From Vibrio albus (lineage in GTDB: Bacteria; Pseudomonadota; Gammaproteobacteria; Enterobacterales; Vibrionaceae), in the NCBI RefSeq assembly GCF_003144035.1, contig NZ_QFWT01000001.1, positions 186,001 through 250,000 on the forward strand: a stretch of 64,000 nt of DNA, given 5' to 3'. The notes under the pieces were generated by a model. That model was not told where the DNA came from. It did not search any database and worked only from the letters and a program-made list of their open reading frames with translations. This document shows, one piece after another, positions 49,825-59,400 of the stretch. Made by a program: the position numbers and the translations under genes. Numbering within the stretch: the first letter of the stretch is position 1; each line of letters opens with the position of its first letter.

Positions 49825-49847
49825 TTATCCACAGATATTGTGGAAAA
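49825..49847. promoter_or_regulatory. Inverted pair of DnaA-box-like sites
   Basis: TTATCCACA (49825-49833), a perfect DnaA box, and TGTGGAAAA (49839-49847), the complement of TTTTCCACA, face each other across five bases. They lie in the 295-base gap upstream of ppaC, which otherwise shows only AT-rich DNA. Confidence 0.5.
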
Positions 49848-49906
49848 CTGGAATAGCGGAGTTGTAAAAAGCCTGTAACAGCCAGATAACAAAAGATTTT
49901 CTCAAA

Positions 49907-50137
49907 TTAGAGAACATCTAAATCATGCCTTTCCTGTTTGGCCAGTTTTCTGGTAAACAGAAAACCATGAATCAGAATAGGAAGCTGGATGCAGGCAACA
50001 AGAATCAGTATCGGTATGATAAATACGTCAAGGCTTCTGCAACAGCCCCAGTCACTACAGGCGATAACCAAAAATGCAGCTAACAAAATCTTAAGTGCTG
50101 TCCAGATATTCAGCAGCAAAAATATGTGACGATTCAC
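49907..50137 (-). CDS. Small membrane protein, 76 aa
   Basis: A 76-residue protein with two membrane segments (IWTALKILLAAFLVIAC and VFIIPILILVACIQLPIL) and a Cys-rich connecting turn (CSDWGCCRSLD). The C-terminus is charged (RKLAKQERHDLD). The turn would face the periplasm and could form disulphides or bind a metal. No family recognised. Confidence 0.65.
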   Translation of the reverse strand: MNRHIFLLLNIWTALKILLAAFLVIACSDWGCCRSLDVFIIPILILVACIQLPILIHGFLFTRKLAKQERHDLDVL

Positions 50138-50489
50138 AGTAATATTCAGTCCTTGAGCTTTTTATGACGTTATCGTATTTCCTATTTAGCTCGTCAGGTT
50201 TTAATTATTTTTAATAACGTCACAAAATGTAATCCGTTACATTATAATGTAACGATTTGGGCATTGGACAATCAATGAGAATCCGGTGTTACTGCTCCAT
50301 ATTATCGATACGGTTCACACTTTGTCACTATTTAACAATCAGCTCAATATGAATGATCTATAGAGCTATAACTCAAAGTAGACACAAACAGACCGCTTTA
50401 ACATTTCTGGAGATTTATGCTTGTCGGTACCCTTGTTGCCGATTATTGTCTTTATATTACTTATAATAAATAACAATCAGGAATCGTTT
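50138..50489. other. Intergenic region with palindrome
   Basis: About 350 bases between divergent small genes. The notable feature is the palindrome at 50235-50254 with an overlapping AATGTAA-TCCG-TTACATT repeat just before it. ATTTCTGGAGATTT at 50404 precedes an ATG-like position but no frame of length follows in register with the next gene. Confidence 0.5.
50235..50254. promoter_or_regulatory. 20-bp perfect palindrome, probable operator
   Basis: CGTTACATTATAATGTAACG is perfectly self-complementary. AATGTAA at 50227-50233 adds a third half-site. The regulator is unknown; the sequence does not match the usual Fur, Zur or CRP patterns. Confidence 0.55.
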
Positions 50490-50726
50490 ATGAAGTTTAC
50501 CTCTGAACATATCGAAGCACTTAACCTACTTCTTCAATTTGATTTAAGCAGTTCTTTTACTGGTATCAAAGTTCATCAGGATGCCTCACAGGAAATGCAG
50601 GCGGCCGTAGCAGCACTACATGAAAAAGGACTTTGTACTCTTCCGGATGGTGGGTATCTCACCGATGAAGGTATTGAAATGGCCCAGCATGCAGAGCGTG
50701 TCCTGTCATTTTTGTGCGCACAATAA
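50490..50726 (+). CDS. TIGR02647-type small protein
   Basis: From ATG 50490 (CAGGAAT upstream) the 78-residue product starts MKFTSEHIEALNLLLQFD, continues GIKVHQDASQEM and ends GLCTLPDGGYLTDEGIEMAQ-HAERVL. This matches the TIGR02647 family of small gammaproteobacterial proteins of unknown function. A longer frame from 50421 would add a hydrophobic leader without support. Confidence 0.85.
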   Translation: MKFTSEHIEALNLLLQFDLSSSFTGIKVHQDASQEMQAAVAALHEKGLCTLPDGGYLTDEGIEMAQHAERVLSFLCAQ

Positions 50727-50805
50727 AAGTCGCAGCCCAGCCTCGGATTCATAAAGCAACTGATATTGTCTTTTGCCCATATGATCCGGGGCGTGGTCAT
50801 CAGTG

Positions 50806-51726
50806 TTAACTGCGACTATTGTCCCCGCCAGCAATAAGTTCATTAATCCAGGATGAAAATGCCTGAAACCTTGGTCTCTGCTCATGACCCTTCGGGCAAA
50901 TCAAATCATAGCCAAGCCCGGCATCCACGGACTCAAACGGTGCAATCAGTTCTCCACTATCCAGGTATGGCCTGATGAGCTGATACCGCCCCATCGCAAT
51001 CCCCATGGAGGCTTTTGCTGCTGACATTGCCAATTCTTCATGATTAAACACATAATGGTGACTCAGTATATCCGTCTTCCTTCCAGTCTGTTTTAGCCAA
51101 TGCAACCACTCAGCCTGCGGAGACAGAAATTCCAATGATTCTGTACTGTGAATAAAACAGGCCTCTTTTAATCGTTCTTCACTATTATTCAAGCCTAATT
51201 TATCCGCGTATTCTCTGGTACAAACCGGCAGAAGCTTCTCATCAAATAAACGCTGATGATAGAAATCGGTATGGGTGGCATCACCATAATAAATCGCCAA
51301 ATCCACCGGCTGATTCTGAAAGTCCAGCTTGCTGGCCTTTACCCGGACTTTTACATCCAGTAGGGGGTAGCGTTTCTGGAATTCCGAAAATCGCGGCAAC
51401 AGCCATAAATGAGCAAACGTTGGTGCCACGCCGATATAAAGCTCCCCTGTCAGTTCGTTAAAACGAATATCTTCAATTTCGGAAAAAACGGCATCGAATG
51501 ATGTGGTTAGCGTGGCAAGGATGCGCTGCCCTTCTTCGGTCAACTCAAGCTTACGGGTTAAGCGGATAAACAGTTTAAACCCCAGTTCTTCTTCCAGTTT
51601 TTTGATTCGCTGACTGACGGCTCCCTGCGTTAAACAAAGCTCTTCTGAAGCCAGAGTAAAACTTAAAAACCTGGCCACCACACTAAAGGTATACAGGTTA
51701 GCAATTAATGACTGTCTGTTGTCCAT
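50806..51726 (-). CDS. LysR-family regulator (GcvA/DsdC-like)
   Basis: The 306-residue protein has an N-terminal winged HTH (FLSFTLASEELCLTQGAVSQ RIKKLEEELG) and a LysR substrate domain (GELYIGVAPTFAHLWLLPRF, LAIYYGDATHTDFYHQ). The segment order WLLPR...FQKRYP is of the GcvA/DsdC subgroup. ATG 51726 has GGAA six bases ahead, so I prefer it to 51738. It is divergent from the GH4 gene at 125 bases and probably controls it; the effector may be a sugar phosphate or an amino acid. Confidence 0.85.
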   Translation of the reverse strand: MDNRQSLIANLYTFSVVARFLSFTLASEELCLTQGAVSQRIKKLEEELGFKLFIRLTRKLELTEEGQRILATLTTSFDAVFSEIEDIRFNELTGELYIGVAPTFAHLWLLPRFSEFQKRYPLLDVKVRVKASKLDFQNQPVDLAIYYGDATHTDFYHQRLFDEKLLPVCTREYADKLGLNNSEERLKEACFIHSTESLEFLSPQAEWLHWLKQTGRKTDILSHHYVFNHEELAMSAAKASMGIAMGRYQLIRPYLDSGELIAPFESVDAGLGYDLICPKGHEQRPRFQAFSSWINELIAGGDNSRS

Positions 51727-51851
51727 ATTACATTCCATGCATTAATTTATCTAATGCGTAAGCACTGATAAATCGTTTGTTAGTCATAATTTCTTAAGCT
51801 TAAATTAAATCATCTTATCTATAAAGACTCATCGACTAAGAGAAAGCTATT

Positions 51852-53177
51852 ATGAAAAAAGCATTAAAAATTGCCGTTATCGGTGGCGGTTCCAGCTACA
51901 CTCCGGAACTGATTGAAGGTCTGCTAAAGCGTAAACATGAACTGCCTATCAGCGAACTATGGCTGGTCGATATCGAAGATGGTCGGGAAAAGGTGAATAT
52001 CATTGCTGGTCTCGCAGAAAGAATGATCAAACGTGAAGGGTTAGATATTCGCGTCCAGGTTACCCTTGATAGACGCCTCGCCCTGAAAGACGCTGATTTT
52101 ATCTGCTCCCAGTTTCGCGCAGGCTGTCTGGAGGGCCGTATTCGTGATGAGCGGATATCACTTAAGTACGGCATGATTGGCCAGGAAACCAATGGACTGG
52201 GTGGCTTTGCCAATGCCTGTCGTACCATACCCATCACACTGGAAATCTGCCGGGACATCGAAGAACTTTGTCCCGATGCATGGCTTCTGAATTTCACAAA
52301 CCCGTCAGGTATGGTAACCGAGGCGGTTCTCAAGCACACCAATGTGAAGGCCGTCGGCCTGTGTAATGTCCCGGTGATCATGCAAAAAGGCGTCGCTAAA
52401 ATGCTGAACGCCGAGGAAGGTGAATTTATTATGCAGGTTGCCGGCCTGAACCACCTTATCTGGGCCCGTCAAATCCTGCATGAGGGGAAAGACAAGCTGG
52501 ACTACGTGATAAGTGAGATCATAAATGGCAATGACCCTCTGGTACCGGCCAATATTCCTCCGTTCGACTGGCCAAAAGATCTATTGAAAGAGATGGGTAT
52601 GATCCCGTGTGCATACCTGCGCTACTACTACACCAGTGACGACATAATGAAGCAGGAACAGCATGAAGCCGATGGCGAAGGTACCCGCGGAGAAGTGGTT
52701 AAAGAGATGGAAAAACGCCTGTTTGACATCTACAAAAATCCAGATCTGAATGAAAAACCGAAAGAACTGGAAAAACGTGGTGGTCAGTATTATTCCGAAG
52801 CCGCTTGTGAACTGATGACATCAATCTATAACGACAAACGTACCATTATGCACGTAAATACTCGCAACAATGGTGCGATTAACGGACTGCCTGATGACTG
52901 CGCTGTAGAAGTCAGTTCAATCATCACAAAAAATGGTCCGCTTCCACTAAACGTGGCTCCGTTCCCCAGCGATACTCTGCGCCTGATCCAGCTAATGAAA
53001 GAGTTCGAGACTCTGACCGTCGAGGCTGCCGTCACCGGTAATCTGGTCGCCGCGAAACGCGGACTGATCCTGAATCCTATCGTAAACACAGGTACAGTAC
53101 TGGATGAAGCACTACTGGAAACAGTACAGGAAAACCGTGACTATATGCCGCAGTTTCATCATTTACTAAACCGGTAA
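51852..53177 (+). CDS. 6-phospho-beta-glucosidase, GH4 family
   Basis: The 441-residue enzyme is a glycoside hydrolase family 4 member. The NAD-binding start KIAVIGGGSSYTPELIEGLL, the central NFTNPSGMVTEAVL and the metal-binding CNVP with VAGLNHL are clear. GH4 enzymes use NAD and Mn to cleave phosphorylated disaccharides by oxidation-elimination. The sequence type is CelF/LicH-like, so cellobiose-6-phosphate is a likely substrate. No PTS gene is adjacent. The divergent LysR gene is the likely regulator. Confidence 0.9.
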   Translation: MKKALKIAVIGGGSSYTPELIEGLLKRKHELPISELWLVDIEDGREKVNIIAGLAERMIKREGLDIRVQVTLDRRLALKDADFICSQFRAGCLEGRIRDERISLKYGMIGQETNGLGGFANACRTIPITLEICRDIEELCPDAWLLNFTNPSGMVTEAVLKHTNVKAVGLCNVPVIMQKGVAKMLNAEEGEFIMQVAGLNHLIWARQILHEGKDKLDYVISEIINGNDPLVPANIPPFDWPKDLLKEMGMIPCAYLRYYYTSDDIMKQEQHEADGEGTRGEVVKEMEKRLFDIYKNPDLNEKPKELEKRGGQYYSEAACELMTSIYNDKRTIMHVNTRNNGAINGLPDDCAVEVSSIITKNGPLPLNVAPFPSDTLRLIQLMKEFETLTVEAAVTGNLVAAKRGLILNPIVNTGTVLDEALLETVQENRDYMPQFHHLLNR

Positions 53178-53211
53178 AACACCGACGCCGGGCTCTCTCA
53201 ATGGACTCCTA

Positions 53212-53236
53212 AGGTCACCGATTTTTCAGGTGACCT
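53212..53236. terminator. Hairpin after GH4 gene
   Basis: AGGTCACC and GGTGACCT form an 8-bp stem with a GATTTTTCA loop 35 bases after the stop. There is no long T tract, so terminator activity is uncertain. Confidence 0.55.
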
Positions 53237-53299
53237 CTACGGATAAGGCATTGAATATGTTAAATGCGTTAATTATTAACCGGTATAAGTCGTCCATTA

Positions 53300-54451
53300 T
53301 TACTCAACAACTCCAATTCCACTGGAAAACTGTATATGTGCCGCTTCATTTTTTTTAGCCCTGTACATGGCACTATCCGCCATTTCAACGATATTTTCTA
53401 TATTAACTTCATTCGGCGATATAATGTGAATACCAATACTTGCTGAGATTCTTAATTCATGACCATCAATGAACAAGTGTTGTTCTATGATTTTTTCAAT
53501 TCTTTCTGCCAGTTTTGTAGAGACATTATAGGCTTCGTCACTCGAAGAAGTAGATATTTCCAGTAAAATTGCGAATTCATCCCCTCCCAGGCGAATGGGT
53601 ATCTCATTTTTTCTGGAAATATGCTTCAATCGAGAGGCTACCATTCTAAGAACTTTATCACCAATAATATGTCCATAGATATCATTTACTTCTTTGAATT
53701 TATCCAAATCAATAAAAATCAAAGCCCCATAAATACTCTTTTTTGTGACAACATACGATAACTCATTAAGCTTGATATCAAATATTCTTCGATTATATAA
53801 ATGCGTCAACGGATCGGTAATTGAATCATCAAGAAGCCTTTTCTGTAAACCTTCAAAGGAATTAATAGTTAGAAGCAAAGGTAATAGCCCACAATAAAAC
53901 ACCCATATAAGATTAGTATATTTATCAAAAATAAATTTATAATCAGTCATTATCATTATTTCTTTAACGATAATAAAACATGGAAAAACCATCATAATTG
54001 TAACTAATATTATTTTTGAGTACTTTCTATTCTTACATTCATATAAAATGGTTAAACCAGAGAATATGGTTGACAGGAAGAGAAATAGACTATCCATAAA
54101 AAAGACCACTTCACTACTTCTCATTATCATAAAGTTAATTGTTACTGCAAAATACACCATCATAAACAGTAATATTTTGTTTACAGGCACCTCTGATTTC
54201 CCTTGTTGTATTGAACATACAACAATCCCCGTCATATATATCCCAATAAATACGTGCTGAAATATATTAATGTATATACTTTCACCTATGGTGAACATAA
54301 AGAAGTAGATTCCAAGCGCTAAGAAAGCTACAGATGAAGTCACTAAAGCATCTATTTTTTCAGAATTAGATCTCACTAGAAACATAGATACTGATATGAA
54401 TAAATTCAAAAAAAATAAAACCAGATAGATTGATGAGTCACTATAGTTCAT
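53300..54451 (-). CDS. Membrane-bound diguanylate cyclase
   Basis: The 383-residue protein has six to seven predicted membrane segments (residues 5-195, of the 7TM type) and a C-terminal GGDEF domain. The active site is intact: RLGGDEFAILLE with GGDEF at 289-293, and DPLTHLYNRRIFD and FIDLDKFKEVNDIYGH upstream. The inhibitory I-site reads RKNE rather than RxxD, so product inhibition may be lost. It would make c-di-GMP in response to a membrane signal. AT-rich like its neighbours. Confidence 0.92.
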   Translation of the reverse strand: MNYSDSSIYLVLFFLNLFISVSMFLVRSNSEKIDALVTSSVAFLALGIYFFMFTIGESIYINIFQHVFIGIYMTGIVVCSIQQGKSEVPVNKILLFMMVYFAVTINFMIMRSSEVVFFMDSLFLFLSTIFSGLTILYECKNRKYSKIILVTIMMVFPCFIIVKEIMIMTDYKFIFDKYTNLIWVFYCGLLPLLLTINSFEGLQKRLLDDSITDPLTHLYNRRIFDIKLNELSYVVTKKSIYGALIFIDLDKFKEVNDIYGHIIGDKVLRMVASRLKHISRKNEIPIRLGGDEFAILLEISTSSSDEAYNVSTKLAERIEKIIEQHLFIDGHELRISASIGIHIISPNEVNIENIVEMADSAMYRAKKNEAAHIQFSSGIGVVE

Positions 54452-54523
54452 ATAATTACCATTTAGACATTGATACCTCTATATTTAAGGTAATTTTAAC
54501 GAGAGCACTTAACGAATGAGATA

Positions 54524-55186
54524 CTATAACTTATACTTTTTTCGAAATTTTGTTGGGTTAACTAAGAACTTATTCTTAAAAACAATCGAAAAATAGTTAC
54601 TATGAAGATCTGTTCCCTTTGCGATTTCTGATATAGACTTACTAGTTCTTATCAATAATAGCCTTGCTCTTCTTAACTTTAAGTCCAGAATCAGATCAAT
54701 ACATGTTATGCCATATGGTTTTAATCTCCTGGACAGTGTTTGAGGACTTAACATTAACTCCGTTGATATAGTTCTACAGCTTATACTTGATAGATTTCTT
54801 AGAATTAAATCTCTACAGAGGTCGATTGTTGACAAGCATGTATCACCATCTGATCTAATCAAAGAGAGAGAAAAAGAACGTTTATACATATCAATATTTG
54901 GAACAATACTTAAATTGTTATACAACTTTTCTCGTATTACTTTTCCTTTGTATAAATATACAAATAGATATAACTCGATATGTTTATCAAATGCATACAA
55001 TGAAATATTTAATTGTTCTAACGCAGGAATAACTATGGTGGTTCCTTCTCTGACTTTCTCTAGTCTACCCTTATATGAAATAAATCCTTCAGCATTTTTT
55101 ATGTAAATCATATGTGGGTTATTACTAAAAAATATAAACTCTCTAAATTCTTTCGGATTCAAAAAAAGCTTCTTTACTTTTATCAT
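54524..55186 (-). CDS. AraC-family regulator, short
   Basis: A 220-residue protein with a C-terminal AraC-type double helix-turn-helix (ISTELMLSPQTLSRRLKPYG; SISEIAKGTDLHSNYFSIVF, KNKFLVNPTKFRKKYKL). The N-terminal 130 residues (FSNNPHMIYIKNAEGFISYK, GTTIVIPALEQLNISLYAFD) look like a compact cupin-type ligand domain. The start overlaps the EAL-like gene by 44 bases, so the two are cotranscribed. AraC proteins of this length often control virulence or surface genes. Confidence 0.82.
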   Translation of the reverse strand: MIKVKKLFLNPKEFREFIFFSNNPHMIYIKNAEGFISYKGRLEKVREGTTIVIPALEQLNISLYAFDKHIELYLFVYLYKGKVIREKLYNNLSIVPNIDMYKRSFSLSLIRSDGDTCLSTIDLCRDLILRNLSSISCRTISTELMLSPQTLSRRLKPYGITCIDLILDLKLRRARLLLIRTSKSISEIAKGTDLHSNYFSIVFKNKFLVNPTKFRKKYKL

Positions 55187-55955
55187 TTATTCGTCTTTCC
55201 ATATTATCTTTCAAGATCTGGATCAAAGTAACTGGTGTAGTATAGTAATAACCCTGAACTAATAATTTATTGATTTTTGCAAAACGGTCGTGAATCTGTA
55301 AGCAAACATCATTCAGTATTATCGAATGTTTAACAAAAGGAATTAGAACCTTGATTAAGGAATTTAATTCATCGGTTCTATTAACATTATACACAAGATA
55401 ATACTTATCTAATTTTATATAGTCCCACATTACTATACCTAAAGAACTACACGCTTGCTGAATATGATGGTTAAATCCATCTAGACACAGCTTATATCCA
55501 ATACTTTGTAGTTTAGATAATTTTGAAAATAGAAGACTTTGTTCTGACCCTTCAGTCTCTTGAAATTCATTTATCTCTAAGATAATGTCTCTATCTTTTT
55601 TATTTAAGAGATAAATGTAAAATTCATAATTTAGCAGACTTTTTAACGTGATATTAATTGAGAACCGATATTTATTTGGATTTTCATTTATATAATCTAG
55701 CTGATTTCTGGTTATTTCCGTTATCAAGCTGTCTTCAACATTTTCAAAGAAATCCACTGACCCTAGACTTTCTCCACTTTGCTCAATGACTTGAGTAACT
55801 ATCTCATAATACTCAACTCTGTCTGGATTCAGCGATTTCACCGGAAACAATAAAAACTCAATCTCTGCCCAACACCCACAGTTTGATTGTTGAAATAACG
55901 AAACATGATTTCCATTTCTGGTAGAAAAATATTTTTTATTTTTAATAATATTCAT
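55143..55955 (-). CDS. Degenerate EAL-domain protein
   Basis: The 270-residue protein follows the EAL fold (WAEIEFLLFPVKSL, FSINITLKSLLN, IILEINEFQET, KLCLDGFNHH, YIKLDKYYL, LLVQGYYYTTPV) but the key residues are changed: EAL reads EIE, the DDFG motif reads LDGF and the Glu of the loop-6 motif is absent. It should not hydrolyse c-di-GMP; it may bind it or act by protein contact. Cotranscribed with the AraC-type gene. Confidence 0.8.
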   Translation of the reverse strand: MNIIKNKKYFSTRNGNHVSLFQQSNCGCWAEIEFLLFPVKSLNPDRVEYYEIVTQVIEQSGESLGSVDFFENVEDSLITEITRNQLDYINENPNKYRFSINITLKSLLNYEFYIYLLNKKDRDIILEINEFQETEGSEQSLLFSKLSKLQSIGYKLCLDGFNHHIQQACSSLGIVMWDYIKLDKYYLVYNVNRTDELNSLIKVLIPFVKHSIILNDVCLQIHDRFAKINKLLVQGYYYTTPVTLIQILKDNMERRINDKSKEAFFESERI

Positions 55956-56498
55956 AATTACTAGCCAAGTTACGTTTATAGTGAACTCTTGAAAAGAATT
56001 CTATTATTATGCTCTATGACAAACAATACTTAATTTATCCAACGAGAAAAAGTCATAGGAAGTCAAATTACTGTCACTGAATGAGTAAAAACTAGCTTAA
56101 TTAAAAGGAGAGATGAACTAACTCCTTGTTTTTAAGCAACAAAAAAGCAACAATAACAACCAGCAACTCAAACATAGTTACAACAAAACCGGTTACATTT
56201 ATCAGAAAATGGAATAATTTTTATGGAAGATGAAGATAAATTGATATGAATATAGTGTAGCGTCAAAAAACAAAAGAAATAAAATGAGACATAGATCACA
56301 CTTTATTAATTATTGTGATCAAGACCTACATAACAATAGACTACTGTAATAACTTTTGATGATTCTATCAATATTTAGTTTCACAGATTTACACATTCAC
56401 CACTTCCTAGTGGTAATTGACAGATAAGAAAGAAATAACTCACACCTTATACCTATAGGCTCTCTGTCTTCTTTTCATCAGACAGAGAGCCCGATTTG
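55956..56498. other. AT-rich 543-base intergenic region
   Basis: No gene seen. GATCACA (56294-56300) and TGTGATC (56314-56320) form an inverted repeat around 13 AT-rich bases. AAAAGGAGAGATG at 56102-56114 looks like a ribosome site but opens only a two-codon frame. The rest is AT-rich and probably contains the promoter of the EAL-AraC unit near 55960-56030. Confidence 0.5.
56458..56491 (-). terminator. mukFEB operon terminator
   Basis: GGCTCTCTGTCT pairs with AGACAGAGAGCC in a perfect 12-bp stem with a 10-base loop, 8 bases after the mukB stop. Confidence 0.9.
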
Positions 56499-59400
56499 TT
56501 AACCTGTTACCTCTTCCAGCAATGCCTCGACATCAGCCACTGATTTCGGCTTTTCACCAAATCCCCGCAAACCAACCACATGCACATGTTCATGGTCTTT
56601 AAAGATCTTACGGACCAGTTTATAGGTCGTGCCTTTCTCCGGACTGATATTCTCCGGTGCCGCAATCAACAGCTGCATATCCAGACGGTCACAGAGTTCA
56701 AACAGCGTGGAGATGGATTTTGCATCCAGACGCGCGGCCTCATCCAGGAACAGCAGACGGCAAGGGACAATGTCTTTACTGCGCAGGCGACGGGATTCTT
56801 CTTCCCAGCTCTGGACTATCATCAGCAGAATAGACTGACCTGTACCGATAGCCTCACCGGTAGACAGAGCTCCGGATTCAGCCTGAAGCCAGCCGTCTGT
56901 ACCACGGTTAACCTCCACGTTCAGTTCAAGATAGTTACGGTAATCCAGTAACTCTTCACCCAGAACCTGAGGTGAGCGTTGCCCCATATCAATGTGTGGA
57001 TTAACGCGCTGGAACAGTTTCGCCATGGCCTCAGAGAAGGTGAAACGCGAATTTTCAAACAAATCCTGATGCTGATCCTGCTGCTCAGCCAGACCGTGCA
57101 ACAATACTTCATGGCTTTCACGTACATTTACGTTCAAGCGTACACCGTTAACCTGACCAAAGTGGATGTTAGACAAGCCCTGGTTAAGCATGCGAATTCG
57201 GTTCTGCTCACGCTGAATCGTCTTCTTGATGATGCTTGCCACCGACTCAGAACTGATCGCCAGACGATTCTCTCGCTGAGTCAGTTCTTCGGTCAGGCGG
57301 GCCAGTTCGACTTCCATCTCTTCAATCGCTTCAACCGGGTCATCAGTACGAATAATGTCCTGACGAATACGCTCACGCAGGTGTTGATATACCGAAATGT
57401 AGAATAGTACCTTACGTTCCGGATGCGCATTGTCTTCCGAAGCACGCAGTGCGTCTCTCAGTGTTTCATTGTCTGCTACTGCAAGGCGCAGCGCACCCAG
57501 CGACTTATCCGACATGGAACGAAGCTCATCACCGCTCATATAAACCAGCTCACGACGGTTCAAACGACGTTCTACATCATTTTCCCGCGCCAGACGCAGT
57601 ACAGAACACCAGCCAGCTTTAGCTGCGACAACAAAAATACGCAGCTCTGAATATTCTTTCTGAACTTTTTTCAGGCGTTTCGACAGCCCTTTCATTTCCA
57701 GCTCTGTCGAAGTGATGGTTCGCTCATATTCACTTTTACGACTACGTGACGTATGCAGACGTTCGTTCAGCTCATCACGACGTTGAATGGCACGCTCTTC
57801 AGCACCTTCATCGGCATGCACACCGAATTCCTGCAGTTCCAGCCTGAATTCCTGAACAGTCTCAGACTTAGCCTGGTGTGAGCTTTTCAGTGAGGCCAGC
57901 ACCTGGTTGTACTGGTTCATCTGGTTCTGAGCTTGTTTCAGCTCTTCCCGGTTACGGGTTCTTGCCTGCTCTGCCTGTGCCAGCTTAACCTTCAGCTGTT
58001 CACTAAGTTCACTGCTTTGATCCAACAATGCCACCGAATCGGAGTAGGCAAAATAATGGCGACGCTCATAAACATCAGATAAGGCAAAGATCTGCGTCTT
58101 CAGCGTCTGAAGTTCTGTATTCGCTGTATCATACTCTGCCTGCAAAGCATCAAACTGCTGCGGATCCACTTCCAGCGCAGAGACAAGGCCCTCCAGCTCT
58201 TTAACGGCCTTACTGTGATTGGACAGGAATACCCGGGACTCGTTGACCTGCTCTAACTTCTGTTCCAGCTCGGTAAACCGCTCTTCCAGTGTGTCGTCGT
58301 CCAGTAAGCGCTGGTGCTGAGCGATTTTATCCAGTGCAGTCAGGGCCTGCCTGCTGTTATTCAACTGCGTACGCTGTTGCTGTTCTTTTGCTTCCAGATC
58401 TCTTAATTCACGCAGTGTCTGATTACGATTTTCACGCACGTCAGATAGTGCTTCTTCCGGATCAGATTCAAAAGCAGTCTGGATATGGTTAGCCACAAAG
58501 TCATTGTAGGCCTGATACAAACGTTGCAGCTTCTGAGAGTCAAACGCCGCTTTTGCGTGCTGCTCCACCACCTCTTCGCGCTCTTCCCGCAAACGTTCCA
58601 GACGCTGCTCGCGCGCCGCACGGCCAAACAATGGGATTTCAGGGAAACGTGAATAACGCATCTGACGATCGTTAAGCTGAACGCACACCGCCCCTTCCAG
58701 CTCTTCGGCATTAAAGGAGCTGTCATCGAAGGCATCGACGTCACCTTCAATCAGGTAAAGGTCCTCCGGACAGTCGTCCAGTTCAACCAGCTTTTCTTTA
58801 ATACCATCGAGATCAGAAACAACTATCGCATGACGGGACGGGCCATACATCGCGCTGAAATACGGTGCATCGTCAATAGTAATGTCATCATAGATTTCTG
58901 ACAGCAACACACCACCCAGCGTATCCGCCAGGCTCTTTAGTCTGGAATCGTTTGAACCGCCCGGTGAGGCCAAGTGCTCAATTTCAGCTTCCAGTTGATT
59001 GCGGCGCTCATGCAGTTTGTCTTTTTGCAATGACTGAGTTCTTTCTGCCTCAAGCACCTGCTGCATTTGAGTCATGATCGCCTGACTGTCATTCAGGTTG
59101 GCGTCACTTTGTTCCTGAAGAGCATGCAACGCGTTGCTTGCTGCAATCCATTTAGGCGCAATTTTCTCCAGCCTTTCAATCTCGGCCTGATAACTCTGCT
59201 CCTGACGACGCTTTTCACTGCGGTTGTCGCGTAGCGATTCCTGCTCAAACTCCATTGATTCAATGGTCGCCGTATGACGTTCGCGTTCCTGCTCCAGAGT
59301 GAGTTCATCAGTAAGTGTGGTCTGATGCTGCTGCTCATAGTCTGCCGCCAGTTTTTTAGTCTGGCGCTGAGCGGTGATGTCTCTTTCCAGATCGCGGTGC

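Noticed and set aside
50235..50254. Zur box
   Set aside because: The palindrome TTACATTATAATGTAA differs from the Zur pattern TGTTATAATATAACA in both half-sites.
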